The notes: generated by a model from the letters alone, not told the origin. A DNA stretch of 60,000 nucleotides from Mesostigma viride (GCA_009746045.1 RPFO01000219.1:408501-468500); one strand, 5' to 3'. Positions 21,750 through 32,317 are shown, numbered from the stretch's first letter. Made by a program: numbers and translations.

Positions 21750-23578
21750 CAAGGTGTATGTACATGTGTGTGCAGCCGGCCCTTGCGTGCGCGGTGTGTG
21801 TACGTTTCTGTGCAGCCGCCCCTTGCGTGCGCGGTGTATGTACGTGTGTGTGCATGCCGGCCCTTGCGTGCATGGTGTGTGTACGTGTGTGTGCAGCCGC
21901 CCCTTGCGTGCGCGGTGTATGTACATGTGTTTGCACTCGCCCCTTGCGTGCGCGGTGTATGTACGTGTGTGTGCAGCCGCCCCTTGCGTCCGCGGTGGAT
22001 GTACGTGTGTGCGCACTCGCCCCTTGCGTGCGCGGTGTATGTACGTGTGTGTGCAGCCGCCCCTTGCGTGCGCGGTGTATGTACATGTGTGTGCATCCTT
22101 GTCCTTGCGTGCATGGTGTATGTATGTACATGTGAGTGCCGTCGCCCCAACCGTGCATTGTGTATGTACGTGTGTGTGCAGCCGCCCCTTGCGTGCATGG
22201 TGTATGTACATGTGTTTGCACTCTCCCCTTGCGTGCGCGGTGTATGTACGTGTGTGTGCAGCCGCCCCTTGCGTGCGCGGTGGATGTACGTGTGTGCGCA
22301 CTCGCCCCTTGCGTGCGCGGTGTATGTACGTGTGTGCGCACTCGCCCCTTGCGTGCGCGGTGTATGTACGTGTGTGTGCAGCCGCCCCTTGCGTGCGCGG
22401 TGTATGTACATGTGTGTGCATCCTTGTCCTTGCGTGCATGGTGTATGTACATGTGAGTGCCGTCGCCCCAACCGTGCATTGTGTATGTACGTGTGTGTGC
22501 AGCCGCCCCTTGCGTGCATGGTGTGTGTACATGTGTGTGCATCCTTGTCCTTCCGTGCATGGTGTATGTACATGTGTGTGCAGCCGCCCCTTGCGTGCGC
22601 GGTGTATGTACGTGTGTGTGCAGCCGCCCCTTGCGTGCATGGTGTGTGTACATGTGTGTGCATCCTTGTCCTTGCGTGCATGGTGTGTGTACATGTGTGT
22701 GCAGCCGCCCCTTGCGTGCGCGGTGGATGTACATGTGCAGGCAGTTGCCCCTTGCGTGCGCGGTGTATGTACATGTGTTTGCACTCGCCCCTTGCGTGCG
22801 CGGTGTATGTACATGTGTGTGCAGCCGCCCCTTGCGTGCATGGTGTATGTACATGTGTGTGCAGTCGCCCCGTGCGTGCGCAGTGTATGTACGTGTGTGT
22901 GCATGCCGGCCCTTGCGTGCATGGTGTGTGTACGTGTGTGTGCAGGCGCCCCTTGCATGCGCAGTGTATGTACGTGTGAGTGCAGCCGGCCCTTCCGTGC
23001 GCGGTGGATGTACATGTGTGGGCAGTTGCCCCTTGTGTGCGCGGTGTATGTACATGTGTTTGCACTCGCCCCTTGCGTGCGCGGTGGATGTACATGTGTG
23101 TGCAGCTGCCCCTTGCGTGCATGGTTTATGTACATGTGTGTGCAGTCGCCCCGTGCGTGCGCAGTGGATGTACGTGTGTGTGCAGCCGCCCCTTGCGTGC
23201 GCGGTGTATGTACATGTAAGTGCTGTCGCCCCAAGTGTGCATTGTGTGTGTAAGTGTGTGTGCAGCAGCCCCTTGCGTGCATGGTGTATGTACGTGTGTG
23301 TGCAGCCGCCCCGTGGTTGCGCGGTGTTACTATGTACATGTGAGTGCAGCCGGCCCTTGCGTGCGCGGTGTATGTACATGTGTGTGCAGCCGCCCCTTGC
23401 GTGCATGGTGTGTGTACATGTGAGTGCAGCCGGCCCTTGCGTGCGCGGTGTATGTACGTGTTAATGGGGCCGCCCCTTGCGTGCATGGTGTATGTACATG
23501 TGTGTGCAGTCGCCCCGTGCGTGCATGGTGTGTGTACGTGTGTGTGCAGTTGCCCCTTGCGTGCGCCGTGTATGTACG
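21750..23578. repeat. 40-bp minisatellite, block 1
   Basis: The unit has the form TGTATGTACGTGTGTGTGCA followed by GCCGCCCCTTGCGTGCGCGG, about 46 copies here. Variant units replace GCCGCCCCTT by GTTGCCCCTT, CTCGCCCCTT, TCCTTGTCCTT or GCCGGCCCTT and GCGCGG by GCATGG. The unit has no stop codon in any of the six frames, so open frames run for hundreds of codons on both strands; they are not genes. The block ends at the duplicated target GTACG (23574-23578) of the Copia-type element. Confidence 0.97.
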
Positions 23579-24034
23579 AGTTAGATGAGATGCTTAGGCT
23601 GACACACGGATTTCCGGCCTGCGCGCCGCGTATTGCCTACCGCGGCTGAGCGGGACACCTCAGTACTGTACGGCAGGGCGTACGGTACTGAGGCGTCAGG
23701 TGGACTGACGTGCAGTTAGTGCCAGACTGTTCCTAGATGCTAGTTCGACCCGCCAGGTCCGGTATAGCCGGGCCTGACGGGCCGAGTCTTAGCTGGTTGC
23801 TAGTGACGTGGTCGCATGGCATTGCAGTGTCCAGTTGTCCACTGGCAGGTGCTGCAGTGGCACCGCCATAGGCATATAGGCGTAGCACTGGGGAGTGCCG
23901 CAGCACCCGAGTTTGCCCAGACGTTCCATTCTGAGCTCTCAGCTTTCGTCGCTTTCTCATTGTATTATTGTAATACAATCATCATTCGCTTTCAGCTTCA
24001 GCCGTTGTTCGTCGTCCCTAGTCTCCATCCAACT
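23579..24034 (+). repeat. Left LTR of the Copia-type element
   Basis: 456 bp. It starts AGTTAGATG and ends CATCCAACT, a 9-bp terminal inverted repeat with one mismatch, not the usual TG...CA. It carries a hairpin with 15-bp arms (23658-23672 and 23679-23693, one mismatch) and a smaller one around TTGTATTATTGTAATACAA near 23960. Confidence 0.9.
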
Positions 24035-24050
24035 TGGACTGAAAAGTTCG
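24035..24050 (+). promoter_or_regulatory. Primer-binding site
   Basis: TGGACTGAAAAGTTCG begins immediately after the left LTR. TGG is complementary to the CCA end of a tRNA. It is not the initiator-Met primer sequence usual for Copia elements, and the matching tRNA was not identified. Confidence 0.55.
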
Positions 24051-24080
24051 ATATTTTTTTTTACAATCAAAAAAAAAGAT

Positions 24081-26742
24081 ATGGCTTGTAACAACGGCAA
24101 CAACGGCAACAACAACAACAAGGGGAAGGCGCCTGCCAGGCGCACCTCACCCCGCCTTTCGCCGGAGGGCACGCCCTCCACCAACGATGCGAGGGTGACG
24201 CCCAACGTCACCTTCCGCACGGTGGTCGCTGACCACCCCAGGCGTCGGGGCCCGCAGGTGGGGCCCGGCGCCCGGGGAATGGCGAGCGGTCGTCCGTTTG
24301 CCATAGGCGGTTCGTCCGCCATGGCACCTGGGGGGCAGGTCCCCCGGGCACGCAATGCCCCCGTCGCAGGTGACGGGGGTCGTGAGCGGAGTGATTCCTC
24401 GAGGAGGATGGCGAGGTGCCGCCTGCGAGGCCTCGGCCTTCGCTTGAGCTTTCGTCGCAGACACCTGCGACGTCTGGCAACCTTTCCGTGGGCCGACAGA
24501 TGGCCGTCATGGACATTGACCGGTATGGGGAACATGTTCCGCCCCCGGTCGCGTTCGGGCGCCCCCCCATTTTCTCCCCATTGGGGAGGACGACATCCCC
24601 GCCTTCATTCCGATGAACGGCCGGATCTTACGTCAACGTTTTCAGATGCTTCCAGATGAGGAGATGCACGCGATAGAGGTTCATCGGGTACAAACGCTGA
24701 TCGAGGGGCGGCTGAGGATGCAGTACTCTTTGGTTCAGGTGGCCGTTTGGCTGTACTGTTTCGCCAATCGGCCGCGGCACAATCCCGGCACTGTTGATCA
24801 GTGGGCGTCCAGGCAGCGCCAGAGAGAGGCGCTGCGCGTGGTCGCCCGACAGAGATCGCAATGACTCCGTTGGGGCCGTGGCCCCAAGTCACGCCAGTTG
24901 GCTGGGGCCCGGATAGGCGTGAGGCGGCTGCGATGCCGCCTGCGACGGAGCGCGGGGCGGCAGACGCCCCCAACACGCCCATGGGTGGTGAAGCCACCCA
25001 GGACCCTCTGGCAGGTCAGAGGGTCCAACCTCAGCCGCAGGCTCCCCCGCCCAGCGTGGGGGGCCAGGTGGCTGAGGAGGCCACCGGGGTCGCAGGGACC
25101 CCGGCGGCGACACAAGCGCCCGGGGTCGCAGGGACCCCGGCAGCGACGCCGGCGCCTCCGGCGCTGGCGGGGGATGCAGCCCCCATGGAGGGTGTCACGG
25201 GCACCTCCAGCGGCTCTGGGGGGCAGGCCCCCTCTAGCCGCAACAAGGACAAGTCCCTGGCAGGGCCGGAGGGGCCTCAGGGTCCCACCGCAGCTGGGCA
25301 GCAACCAGCACTGCTGGAGGGCGACCTGCAAGGTCGCGACTTCATCACCCTGGGTGATGAGGCCGTGTGGCGTGCCATACAGACAGCCACAGCCTCCTTC
25401 CGTGGGCTGGCCGACAGGAGCCAGCAGATGCACGTCGCGGAGGCGGGCAGCCTGGTGTGTGCAATCATCACGCACATCCTGGGCCTGCCCAACCTCCAAG
25501 CGGGCACACGTAGGGTGTGCGACGACCTGCTGCCTGCCCTGCAGGCTCTCCTCTCAGGGAGGAGGGTGCAGGGCAGCAGGGTGCGTCTGGTGCGTTTGCT
25601 GGAGCTCCTGCACAACGCCATCCTGAGAGGGGCGGGTAGGTGGCTAACTCTGCCTACCTGGTTGCATCATGATCTTACTAACCCTACTGACGATGAAGTG
25701 TCCCTCTCTCCCACCTTCCATGATTGGGAGGAGGCCCGCAGCAGGAGGCGGGAAGTGACACACACTCACACCCCCACCCAGCCCACCCCTATGTTGTCTA
25801 ACCCTCCTACACAGCCCATGTTTGCCCATCCTGCTCAGCTCACTCAAGTAGCACTTCCCTCTCAGCAGGTCTCTCCTGTGAATGCTGCAGCAGCAACACC
25901 ATCTTCTCCCTCTCCCCCTGCATCCCCCTCTAGGTTGCCCACTTACAATGAAAACCGTCCTGTGGATAGGATTAATGTCAGGGGGCTGCCTGAGGGGTAT
26001 ACTAGGGAGCAGGGGAATCATGCACTTCTCTCTCTGCAGCTGGCTAGGGAGGAACTGAATGTCAAGAATTGGTTTGGATCTCTCATGCAGGGGGATTTTA
26101 CCATCAGTCCTCTTCTCAGATTCAGAATCTCATTCTTGTCTTCCAGCGTAGGTATCCCAAGTGGCAGGACACGCAGGCTAGGGCAGTTTGGGAGGCTTTC
26201 ATGAAGGAGCTAACTGACCTCCTCTCCACCCCCTCATCTGTGGACATCTATGGGGCATTCAGGTGGGTAGAGGAATACAGGGTCACATCAGTGGACTATG
26301 TGGCTGAGACAAAGAAATATGAGCTAGCCATCAAAGCACGTCCTGATGTCCAGCAGCTAGATCACAAGTTCTTGCTGCGTTCCTTCCTTGAGAAACTCAA
26401 ACTTGACAAAAACACCTACGCTATGCTTGCCACAGGAATGGCAAAGTACTGGGAGGACATGAAGGAGGCATTGGATTATATCAAGCTGGCCTTGGCTCCC
26501 CTTAGCCAGGGGGCCATGGGCACCTCTGTAAAGAGGGTCAGGGGGGAAGAGAGGGAGGAGGAGGATAGGGAGAGGGAAGACAGGAGCAAGAGACCTGTCA
26601 CTATGGCAGAAGTCAAGTCCCTGCTGGGACAAATGTTTAAGGGCAAGGGCAAGGGCAAGGGCAAGGGCAAGGGCAAGGGCAGGGGCTGGGGCAAGGGCAA
26701 GGGTAAGGGGCAGTCTCCCTCCAAGGGGGGCAGCTCCAGCAA

Positions 26743-26826
<84 letters not shown>

Positions 26827-27139
26827 GAAGCAGGACAAGGAGGACAAGTCTTCTCAGCGGTGCACCCGCTGTGGCATGAAGTACCACCTGCGGCCCACCT
26901 GCCGCAAGAACGTGGACGAGCTGGGGCATTTGGACGTCCTGTGCCACAAGTGCCACGGGCCGCCCCACGGTGACCCCAAGGACTGCAAGCGGCCTCCTTA
27001 CGGCAAGAAGTGTGAGTCTCCCTCTCATGCTGGCTTGAGTGTGCCTGCTTCACCTCTCTTCATCTGCATGCCCCACTGTCAGAGCAGTGAGCAGTTCTGG
27101 AAAGGTGCTACAGCTGGTTTCAGAAGATTATGTCTCTAA
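24081..27139 (+). pseudogene. gag region with zinc knuckles, frameshifted
   Basis: An ATG at 24081 opens an Asn/Gly/Lys-rich N-terminus. Coding potential then shifts near 24400 and 24590 to a segment with AVWLYCFANRPRHNPGTVDQ, again near 24800 to a long Ala/Pro/Gln-rich part, and near 26100 to a helical part containing QRRYPKWQDTQARAVWEAF. The C-terminal part has a basic Lys-Gly repeat (26640-26710), a run of about 30 Asn (26740-26825), and a CCHC zinc knuckle CTRCGMKYHLRPTC (26861-26902) followed by a second variant knuckle CHKCHGPPHGDPKDC (26942-26986). Zinc knuckles bind the element RNA during particle assembly. The frame changes indicate decay or introns; the last frame ends at 27139, overlapping the integrase frame. 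Confidence 0.75.
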
Positions 27140-28103
27140 ACCAACCTTCACATCTATGGTTCCCAAGGTGTGCAGAGTGTCCCCAGCAGAGGATGCTCAG
27201 ATCAGTTTTCAGGAGCTTGCTTTGCAGTTGCATTTCCTTTATGGGCATGAAGTGAGTGCAGAGGTGGTGGCAGCAGCAATAGGGGGGGCAGCACTCAGAC
27301 GTGCATGCCAGGTGGTCAGATCCCACTGCCAGCATTGTCAGTTCAATGCACCCAAACCCCCTAAGTGGCATGTAGCTACCCCACCTAAGAGCAAGGGCAG
27401 GGTGGTAGGAGATGTCTTTCATATCAAAGGACAATCTTACTTGGCACTTAAAGATGCATGGTCAAGGTACACAACCATTGAACCATTACCTGGAATGGAC
27501 AAGACACAGTTGCTCAGGGCTCTCTTGATTGCTCAGGCCAGGTACTACCCTGTGGAGGCATTGTTACTGGATCAGCAGTTCACATGTCTTGCCAATGAAC
27601 CAGGGTGTGAGGCTATTGATCTGGCTGGGCTAGAAGATCATGAGAGGCAAGGCATTATTGAAAGGGCCATCAGGTCCATTAAAACCCTTGTAGCCAAAGA
27701 AGATGGCAATCTGCTGGCTGACAGTGGGTCCTATGCTGACAGAGCTCTGTGGTCCACCAGGTTGTGCCAAGTCCTCAACAGGAGGCCACTCATGAAAACC
27801 CCACAAGGGGTGGTCATTACACCAGATGGATTGCATGCAGGCATTTATCCACCTGAGGTACTAGCCCTCTACAACGCACAGCGAGCACAGACAGCTAGCA
27901 GGTTAGCTGTCAAGGATGCAAAGCATCCACGTCCCACCTTCAGAGAAGGGGATCAGGTCCTATTCTACAAGGAGTCGGGACTAGGCAAGGTGGGTACCTG
28001 GCATGGGCCAGCCACCATCCTAAAGTTTAACACCACTGGCAGGACAGTGTTAGTTAAACACAATGACACGGGAAAATTCACAGGTGTTCACCTCACAGGA
28101 TGA
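27039..28103 (+). CDS. Retrotransposon integrase
   Basis: One open frame of about 354 codons. The zinc-binding region is HFLYGH followed by HCQHC (HHCC pattern, 27220-27345). The catalytic triad is visible as VGDVFHI with DAWSRY nearby, then LLLDQQFT, and ERQGIIERAIRSIK with the Glu. The C-terminal part GDQVLFYKESGLGKVGTWHG, with PATILKF, is like the DNA-binding tail of retroelement integrases. The enzyme would insert the cDNA at staggered cuts; the 5-bp duplications fit that. The probable translated start is upstream of the first Met, by frameshift from gag. Its TGA (28101-28103) overlaps the next ATG at 28100 in the arrangement ATGA. The frame is intact over its whole length, in contrast to gag. 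Confidence 0.85.
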   Translation: MCLLHLSSSACPTVRAVSSSGKVLQLVSEDYVSKPTFTSMVPKVCRVSPAEDAQISFQELALQLHFLYGHEVSAEVVAAAIGGAALRRACQVVRSHCQHCQFNAPKPPKWHVATPPKSKGRVVGDVFHIKGQSYLALKDAWSRYTTIEPLPGMDKTQLLRALLIAQARYYPVEALLLDQQFTCLANEPGCEAIDLAGLEDHERQGIIERAIRSIKTLVAKEDGNLLADSGSYADRALWSTRLCQVLNRRPLMKTPQGVVITPDGLHAGIYPPEVLALYNAQRAQTASRLAVKDAKHPRPTFREGDQVLFYKESGLGKVGTWHGPATILKFNTTGRTVLVKHNDTGKFTGVHLTG

Positions 28104-28795
28104 AATTGTATTTTCCAACTGTGTCAGACGTGGCAGAGGAGGAAGAGCTGTTGGCCGACAGCCCTGTACAGTTGCCTGGCATCCCAGCGTTGCCCAGTGA
28201 GTGGTTGTTTGGAACACCCACTGGTGAGTGTGAGAGCCACACCCACTGTGACACCCAGGTCACCCTTGATGATTGCAGGCAGTCACTGCAGGATTGGCCC
28301 CCTGCAGCAGAGGGTCACATTGGCAAAACAGGTGATCAGCAACCTATCACCTCTACAAGTGTGAACATAGCTCAGCCACTAGCTGCACCTTCCAAACGCA
28401 GCCTAGCAGACGCTGTTCGCATTTTACAAGCAGCTCATAGAGCCAAAGCTCAAACTGCTGCAGGATCAGCTAAGGTGGGGAAGGTTGGGCAGAATGACAA
28501 TAGCCCATTTATGGTTGCAGTGGACACACAAGCCCAGGTCAGCATTATCAGTGCCCTGGCTGTGCCCCATTTGCCTTTGGAACCTTCACCCTGGCACCAT
28601 GTGGCTGATTTCTCAGGGCAGTCATCCCTCAAGGTATTAGGTCAGGTCATGTTGACTATACTCGGTATCCCCACTCCTTTTCAGGTCTTGGAAGGTTATA
28701 AAGGGAATGCTTTGGGGGATCCTTTTCTCTGTTACCCTGGTGTCTCATCTCCAGTGATAGACTATCCATCCAGGACATGGGTGGTGTTGATCTGA
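28100..28795 (+). CDS. Retropepsin-like aspartic protease segment
   Basis: The frame (231 codons) has an unremarkable acidic N-terminal half. From about residue 138 it reads PFMVAVDTQAQVSIISALAV, then SLKVLGQVMLTILGIPTPFQ, with VLEGYKG, then NALGDPFLCYPG. The arrangement fits a retropepsin: active-site turn, strand pair, then the hydrophobic LG.dFL-like end. The turn is DTQ (28523-28531) instead of DTG or DSG, which should abolish or alter activity. Retropepsins cleave the polyprotein. It follows the integrase with a one-base-type overlap (ATGA) and precedes the reverse transcriptase; Copia elements normally have the protease before the integrase. It might alternatively be a degenerate or recruited segment. 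Confidence 0.55.
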   Translation: MKLYFPTVSDVAEEEELLADSPVQLPGIPALPSEWLFGTPTGECESHTHCDTQVTLDDCRQSLQDWPPAAEGHIGKTGDQQPITSTSVNIAQPLAAPSKRSLADAVRILQAAHRAKAQTAAGSAKVGKVGQNDNSPFMVAVDTQAQVSIISALAVPHLPLEPSPWHHVADFSGQSSLKVLGQVMLTILGIPTPFQVLEGYKGNALGDPFLCYPGVSSPVIDYPSRTWVVLI

Positions 28796-30058
28796 ATCAT
28801 TTCAAAATTTCTCTTGAAAAACTTCTTAACACCAACATTGCTTCTGTAAAATTTGCTACACCCAAGTATGCCCCAGGGCAAGAACCCTGTGTGGCAGACC
28901 TGGTTCACAACCAAAAACTTCATCCCAACTCATTTGGATTGGGCAAGCATGATGTGGCTAAAATGTCTCCTCTTTCTTATGAACAGATAGAGCAAGACTG
29001 TCGCACACACATAGGATTCCTAAAATGGGTGGAGGCCTTTAACAAGGCCAGGGAAGAATGGGTAGTGCCAGATCCTCTTAGTCCTTCTCATACTCCCCTG
29101 TCACACCTATTGACAAAAAGCCTGCAGGGTGCAAGCACTTGCGCCTGAAGTTTGTGTGTAAACATAAGCCAGCAGCAGATGGGTCAGTCATTTTCATGCT
29201 AGACCTTGTGTGACAGAGTTCAAGGGCACCACTGATCTGACAGAGGCAGAGTTGTACACGCCAGGCATTCAGCAAACATCCCTAAAAATCTTGCTGTCTG
29301 TCTTTGTGGGTCATCTCAATGATGGGGATGACTATGTATGTAAGGCTACAGACATTAAAAGGGCTTTCCTGAAAGGCTCACCTGAGATAGCACAACAAGT
29401 GTGGCATGGTCAGGTGTACGTAGTCTCCACTCCCAGAGTTTGGGCAAAACACATCCCTCAGCAGTACCTGAAAGCTAACATAGGTGTTGAAGGGCTGCAA
29501 TCAGCTCCTCGCATTTTCAGGATGTCAGCTCAGGCTGTGTTTGAAAAGCTAGGGGCTAGATATGATGACATAGACCCTTGCTTCTTTGTGGTCCCACACC
29601 CTCATGGCATTCTCACCTTTGTGTGGCATGGGGATGATCAGCTGATTGCTGGGCCAAGGCGTGCTGTGGATGATTTTATTCAACAAGTGTCACAGCATTT
29701 TGAGATTGGCAAGCAAGTAGAGCTGGGCACCACTGCCATAAAATTTTGTGGCACAATGTTACAACTCCAGCAGCATCAAAACCAGTGGGTGTGTGCACTC
29801 TACTCTCCCAATGATTACATGCACAGCTGCTTGGAGGTTTTGCAAACAAAAATCAAACCTGGAGCCTGTCCTACCATTAGAGGCAAGCTGGGGTGGTTGT
29901 GCTCAACGTGTGCACCTCACCTGGCTGTGGTTAGCAGAGTTGATGATGATGTCTTGATGCAAGTAGGTCACAAAGCCATCACCAAAACTCTCCAGGAGGC
30001 CCTCCCCTTATCTTGCACTCCTTGGATCTCCACAAAACCATTCACATCCAAGCTATGA
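28777..30058 (+). pseudogene. Copia-type reverse transcriptase, frameshifted
   Basis: Starts in the frame of 28777 (KLHPNSFGLGKHD, WVEAFNKAREEW), shifts near 29100 to KKPAGCKHLRLKFVCKHKP and ADGSVIF, is broken at a stop near 29212, and continues in 29210-30058 with CKATDIKRAFLKGSP (first catalytic Asp), then GLQSAPRIF, FVWHGDDQLIAGP (the YVDD-equivalent, here HGDD), IKFCGTML and GKLGWL. These are Copia-type polymerase blocks. HGDD in place of YVDD is unusual. At least two frameshifts are needed to connect it, so the copy is likely inactive. Confidence 0.8.
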
Positions 30059-30549
30059 TGGATAGTTCCATGGAGTCCAGGCAGATTACCAAGATGCAGG
30101 CAAGGGAGTCAGGCTTGTATTTTGTGCAGAATGATGATGCACCCTTGTCTCTCATTTCATGGTACAGCCGGTTGCATAGACGCAAGGCTGTCAGCAGCAA
30201 TGCTGCTGAGTGCAGGGCAGTGGTGTCAGCAGTGCTTCATGCCAGGTACTTGAATCATGTGCTGGTTTGGTTGCAGATGCAAGCAGGCAGCAATGCTGGG
30301 GTGGTGGCACACTTGCTCACTGACAGTCAGTCAGTCCTCAGTTTCCTTGCTAACCCCTATGCTGTCCACACTGATCTTGACTGGGTGGTCCTGAAACAGG
30401 AGTCCACCTACTGGGAGTCCACCCGTCACGTGGAGGACAAACACAACGCTGCTGATGCACTCACTAAAGTGCCTCAGCAGGCAGCTGACAATACAGCTGT
30501 TGTACCACTTGATGAACCCCTATGGCAAGCAGGCAACCCTGCCCCATAG
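30013..30549 (+). CDS. Copia-type RNase H domain
   Basis: The frame overlaps the end of the reverse transcriptase frame and carries the RNase H residues in order: AMMDSSME (Asp), SWYSRLHRRKAVSSNAAECR (Glu), AHLLTDSQSVLSF (Asp), and HNAADALTKVP (Asp). RNase H removes the RNA strand after first-strand synthesis. A frameshift near 30020 would fuse it to the polymerase. It ends at a TAG at 30547-30549. Confidence 0.82.
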   Translation: MHSLDLHKTIHIQAMMDSSMESRQITKMQARESGLYFVQNDDAPLSLISWYSRLHRRKAVSSNAAECRAVVSAVLHARYLNHVLVWLQMQAGSNAGVVAHLLTDSQSVLSFLANPYAVHTDLDWVVLKQESTYWESTRHVEDKHNAADALTKVPQQAADNTAVVPLDEPLWQAGNPAP

Positions 30550-31623
30550 GGGGGACGCCTAGCAGGGTCCTGTTCACCAGGGCCGCCTAGGTCACCCAGT
30601 ACCCCTTGGGCAGGTCCAAGGGGTAGGTTGTGGCTTCCAGCAAGGGGGGTTGGTTGGAGTCTGTTTTTCATACATCTGCGTGCCCTATGCCCAATAAAAT
30701 CTGTTTTGATTTTTCAACACCATGGAATTTCGTTATGCACACCTTCATAGGTGGGCATGGGATGTATCTCACACCTTTATTCACTAGGGCGTATGCCTTG
30801 GTGGATTGGCCTTGAGCTCAGTGGCTCAGGTGCCCCCATTCAAGTGGAGGGTCAAAGCTCCCTTGACAGGTGGTTACCCAGGACCCCAGTTCACTGTGGA
30901 TATCCTGGGCCACCTGGCCTTACTGTTCAGTGGCAGTAAAGGCATGGGTGCTGTCATGTTGTCTAGTACAACGTGCTCAGCACAGGTGCAGGATGAAATA
31001 TTCCTGTCACCTGTCACCAGGACTTCAGTCACCCATGTGCAGGGCAGGGGTGGCTGGTCTCACGTTGTGCAGGTGCAATGTGGCCAGGTCCAGGATGTCA
31101 TAGTCCTGTCACCTGTCACTCGGACTTCAGCCCCCTCTGTGCAGGGCAGGGGTGGCTGGTCCTCACATGTTGTGCAGGTACAACATGGACAGTGCAGGGT
31201 GCAATAAACCTGTCCACTGTCACTCCTCAGGTTGCAGGTAACCTGAGCTCAGTTGACCCAGCCTGGCTGGGTATTTCTTCTCTGAGTGGGCGATGATGAT
31301 GGAACAACATGGAACCTCTTAAACGGTTACCTTGGCATTTTTACAATGGCTTCTTGGCTGGTGGTGCACTCCCTGGATAGGCAGACAGGCATAGCTATCT
31401 CCCTTGTGAGCTCGCGAGGAGGAGGAACTCCCCGGGCATGTTGAGCTAAACGTGATGCCATCACAAGTATTGCACGAGTTCTGGGGCCCATCTTTTTCAG
31501 TCCAGATGTTGCAGTATGGGTGTCAGTTGCTCAGCACCTCAGTCAGCTTGGAGTCAGTCTCCTAGCTGGGCAGGGTCAGGCTTGAAGTCGCTAGCCTTCA
31601 ACCTGAAAGGAAAACATAATGGG
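30550..31623 (+). other. Copia-type element 3' untranslated region
   Basis: About 1.07 kb without a convincing gene. It contains a tandem duplication of about 100 bp around GCAGGGCAGGGGTGGCTGGT (31038 and 31142). A purine-rich stretch GAAAGGAAAA lies at 31605-31614, nine bases before the right LTR, and may be the polypurine tract, though it is not directly adjacent. Confidence 0.6.
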
Positions 31624-32081
31624 AGTTAGATGAGATGCTTAGGCTGACACACGGATTTCCGGCCTGCGCGCCGCGTATTGCCTACCGCGGCTGAGCGGGA
31701 CACCTCAGTACAGTACGGCAGGGTGTACGGTACTGAGGTGTCATGTGGACCGATGTGCGGTTAGTGCCAGACTGTTCCTAGGTGCTAGCTCGACCCGCCA
31801 GGTCCGGTGTAGCCGGGCCTGACGGGCCGAGTCTTAGCTGGTTGCTAGTGACGTGGTCGCATGGCATTGCAGTGTACAGTTGTCCACTGGTCGTGTGCTG
31901 CAGGTAGCACCGCCATAGGCATATAGGCGTAGCACTGGGGAGTGCCGCAGCACCCGAGTTTGCCCAGACGTTCCATTCTGAGCTCTCAGCTTTCGTCGCT
32001 TTCTCATTGTATTATTGTAATACAATCATCATTCGCTTTCAGCTTCAGCCGTTGTTCGTCGTCCCTAGTCTCCATCCAACT
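31624..32081 (+). repeat. Right LTR of the Copia-type element
   Basis: 458 bp, starts AGTTAGATG and ends CATCCAACT like the left LTR, and differs from it at roughly 15 to 18 positions including a small indel near 31895. The duplicated target GTACG follows. Confidence 0.9.
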
Positions 32082-32317
32082 GTACGTTTCTGTGCATGCC
32101 GGCCCTTGCGTGCATGGTGTATGTACATGTGCTTGCACTGGCCCCTTGCGTGCGCGGTGTATGTACGTGTGTGTGCAGCCGCCCCTTGCATGCGCGGTGG
32201 ATGTACGTGTGTGCGCACTCCCCCCTTGCGTGCGCGGTGTATGTACGTGTGTGTGCAGCCGCCCCTTGCGTGCGCGGTGTATGTACATGTGTGTGCAGCC
32301 GGCCCTTGCGTGCATGG
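32082..32317. repeat. 40-bp minisatellite, block 2 (between two LTR elements)
   Basis: About six units. It is nearly identical in order and variants to 36116-36352, which identifies that stretch as the unoccupied counterpart. Confidence 0.95.

Larger units (their letters stand above)
23579..32081 (+). mobile_element. Copia-type LTR retrotransposon inserted in the minisatellite
   Basis: The LTRs at 23579-24034 and 31624-32081 are about 96 percent identical by eye. The target GTACG is duplicated at 23574-23578 and 32082-32086, both inside minisatellite units. TGG directly follows the left LTR as a primer-binding site should. Internal coding order is gag, integrase, retropepsin-like, reverse transcriptase, RNase H. 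Reverse transcriptase and RNase H motifs are of Copia type. The genes sit in changing frames, so this copy is probably dead or depends on several recoding events. Confidence 0.93.

Noticed and set aside
21750-23578. CRISPR-like array (about 40-bp units at regular spacing)
   Set aside because: Units are contiguous with no unique spacers, variants are point changes, and the context is eukaryotic.
26357-27028. Minus-strand leucine-rich or cysteine-rich frames
   Set aside because: Antisense of the AAC run and of the Lys-Gly repeat of gag; low-complexity shadow.
30630-31296. Small frames (61 to 133 codons) downstream of RNase H as an extra gene of the Copia-type element
   Set aside because: They overlap a tandem duplication in different phases and have no recognisable motif.
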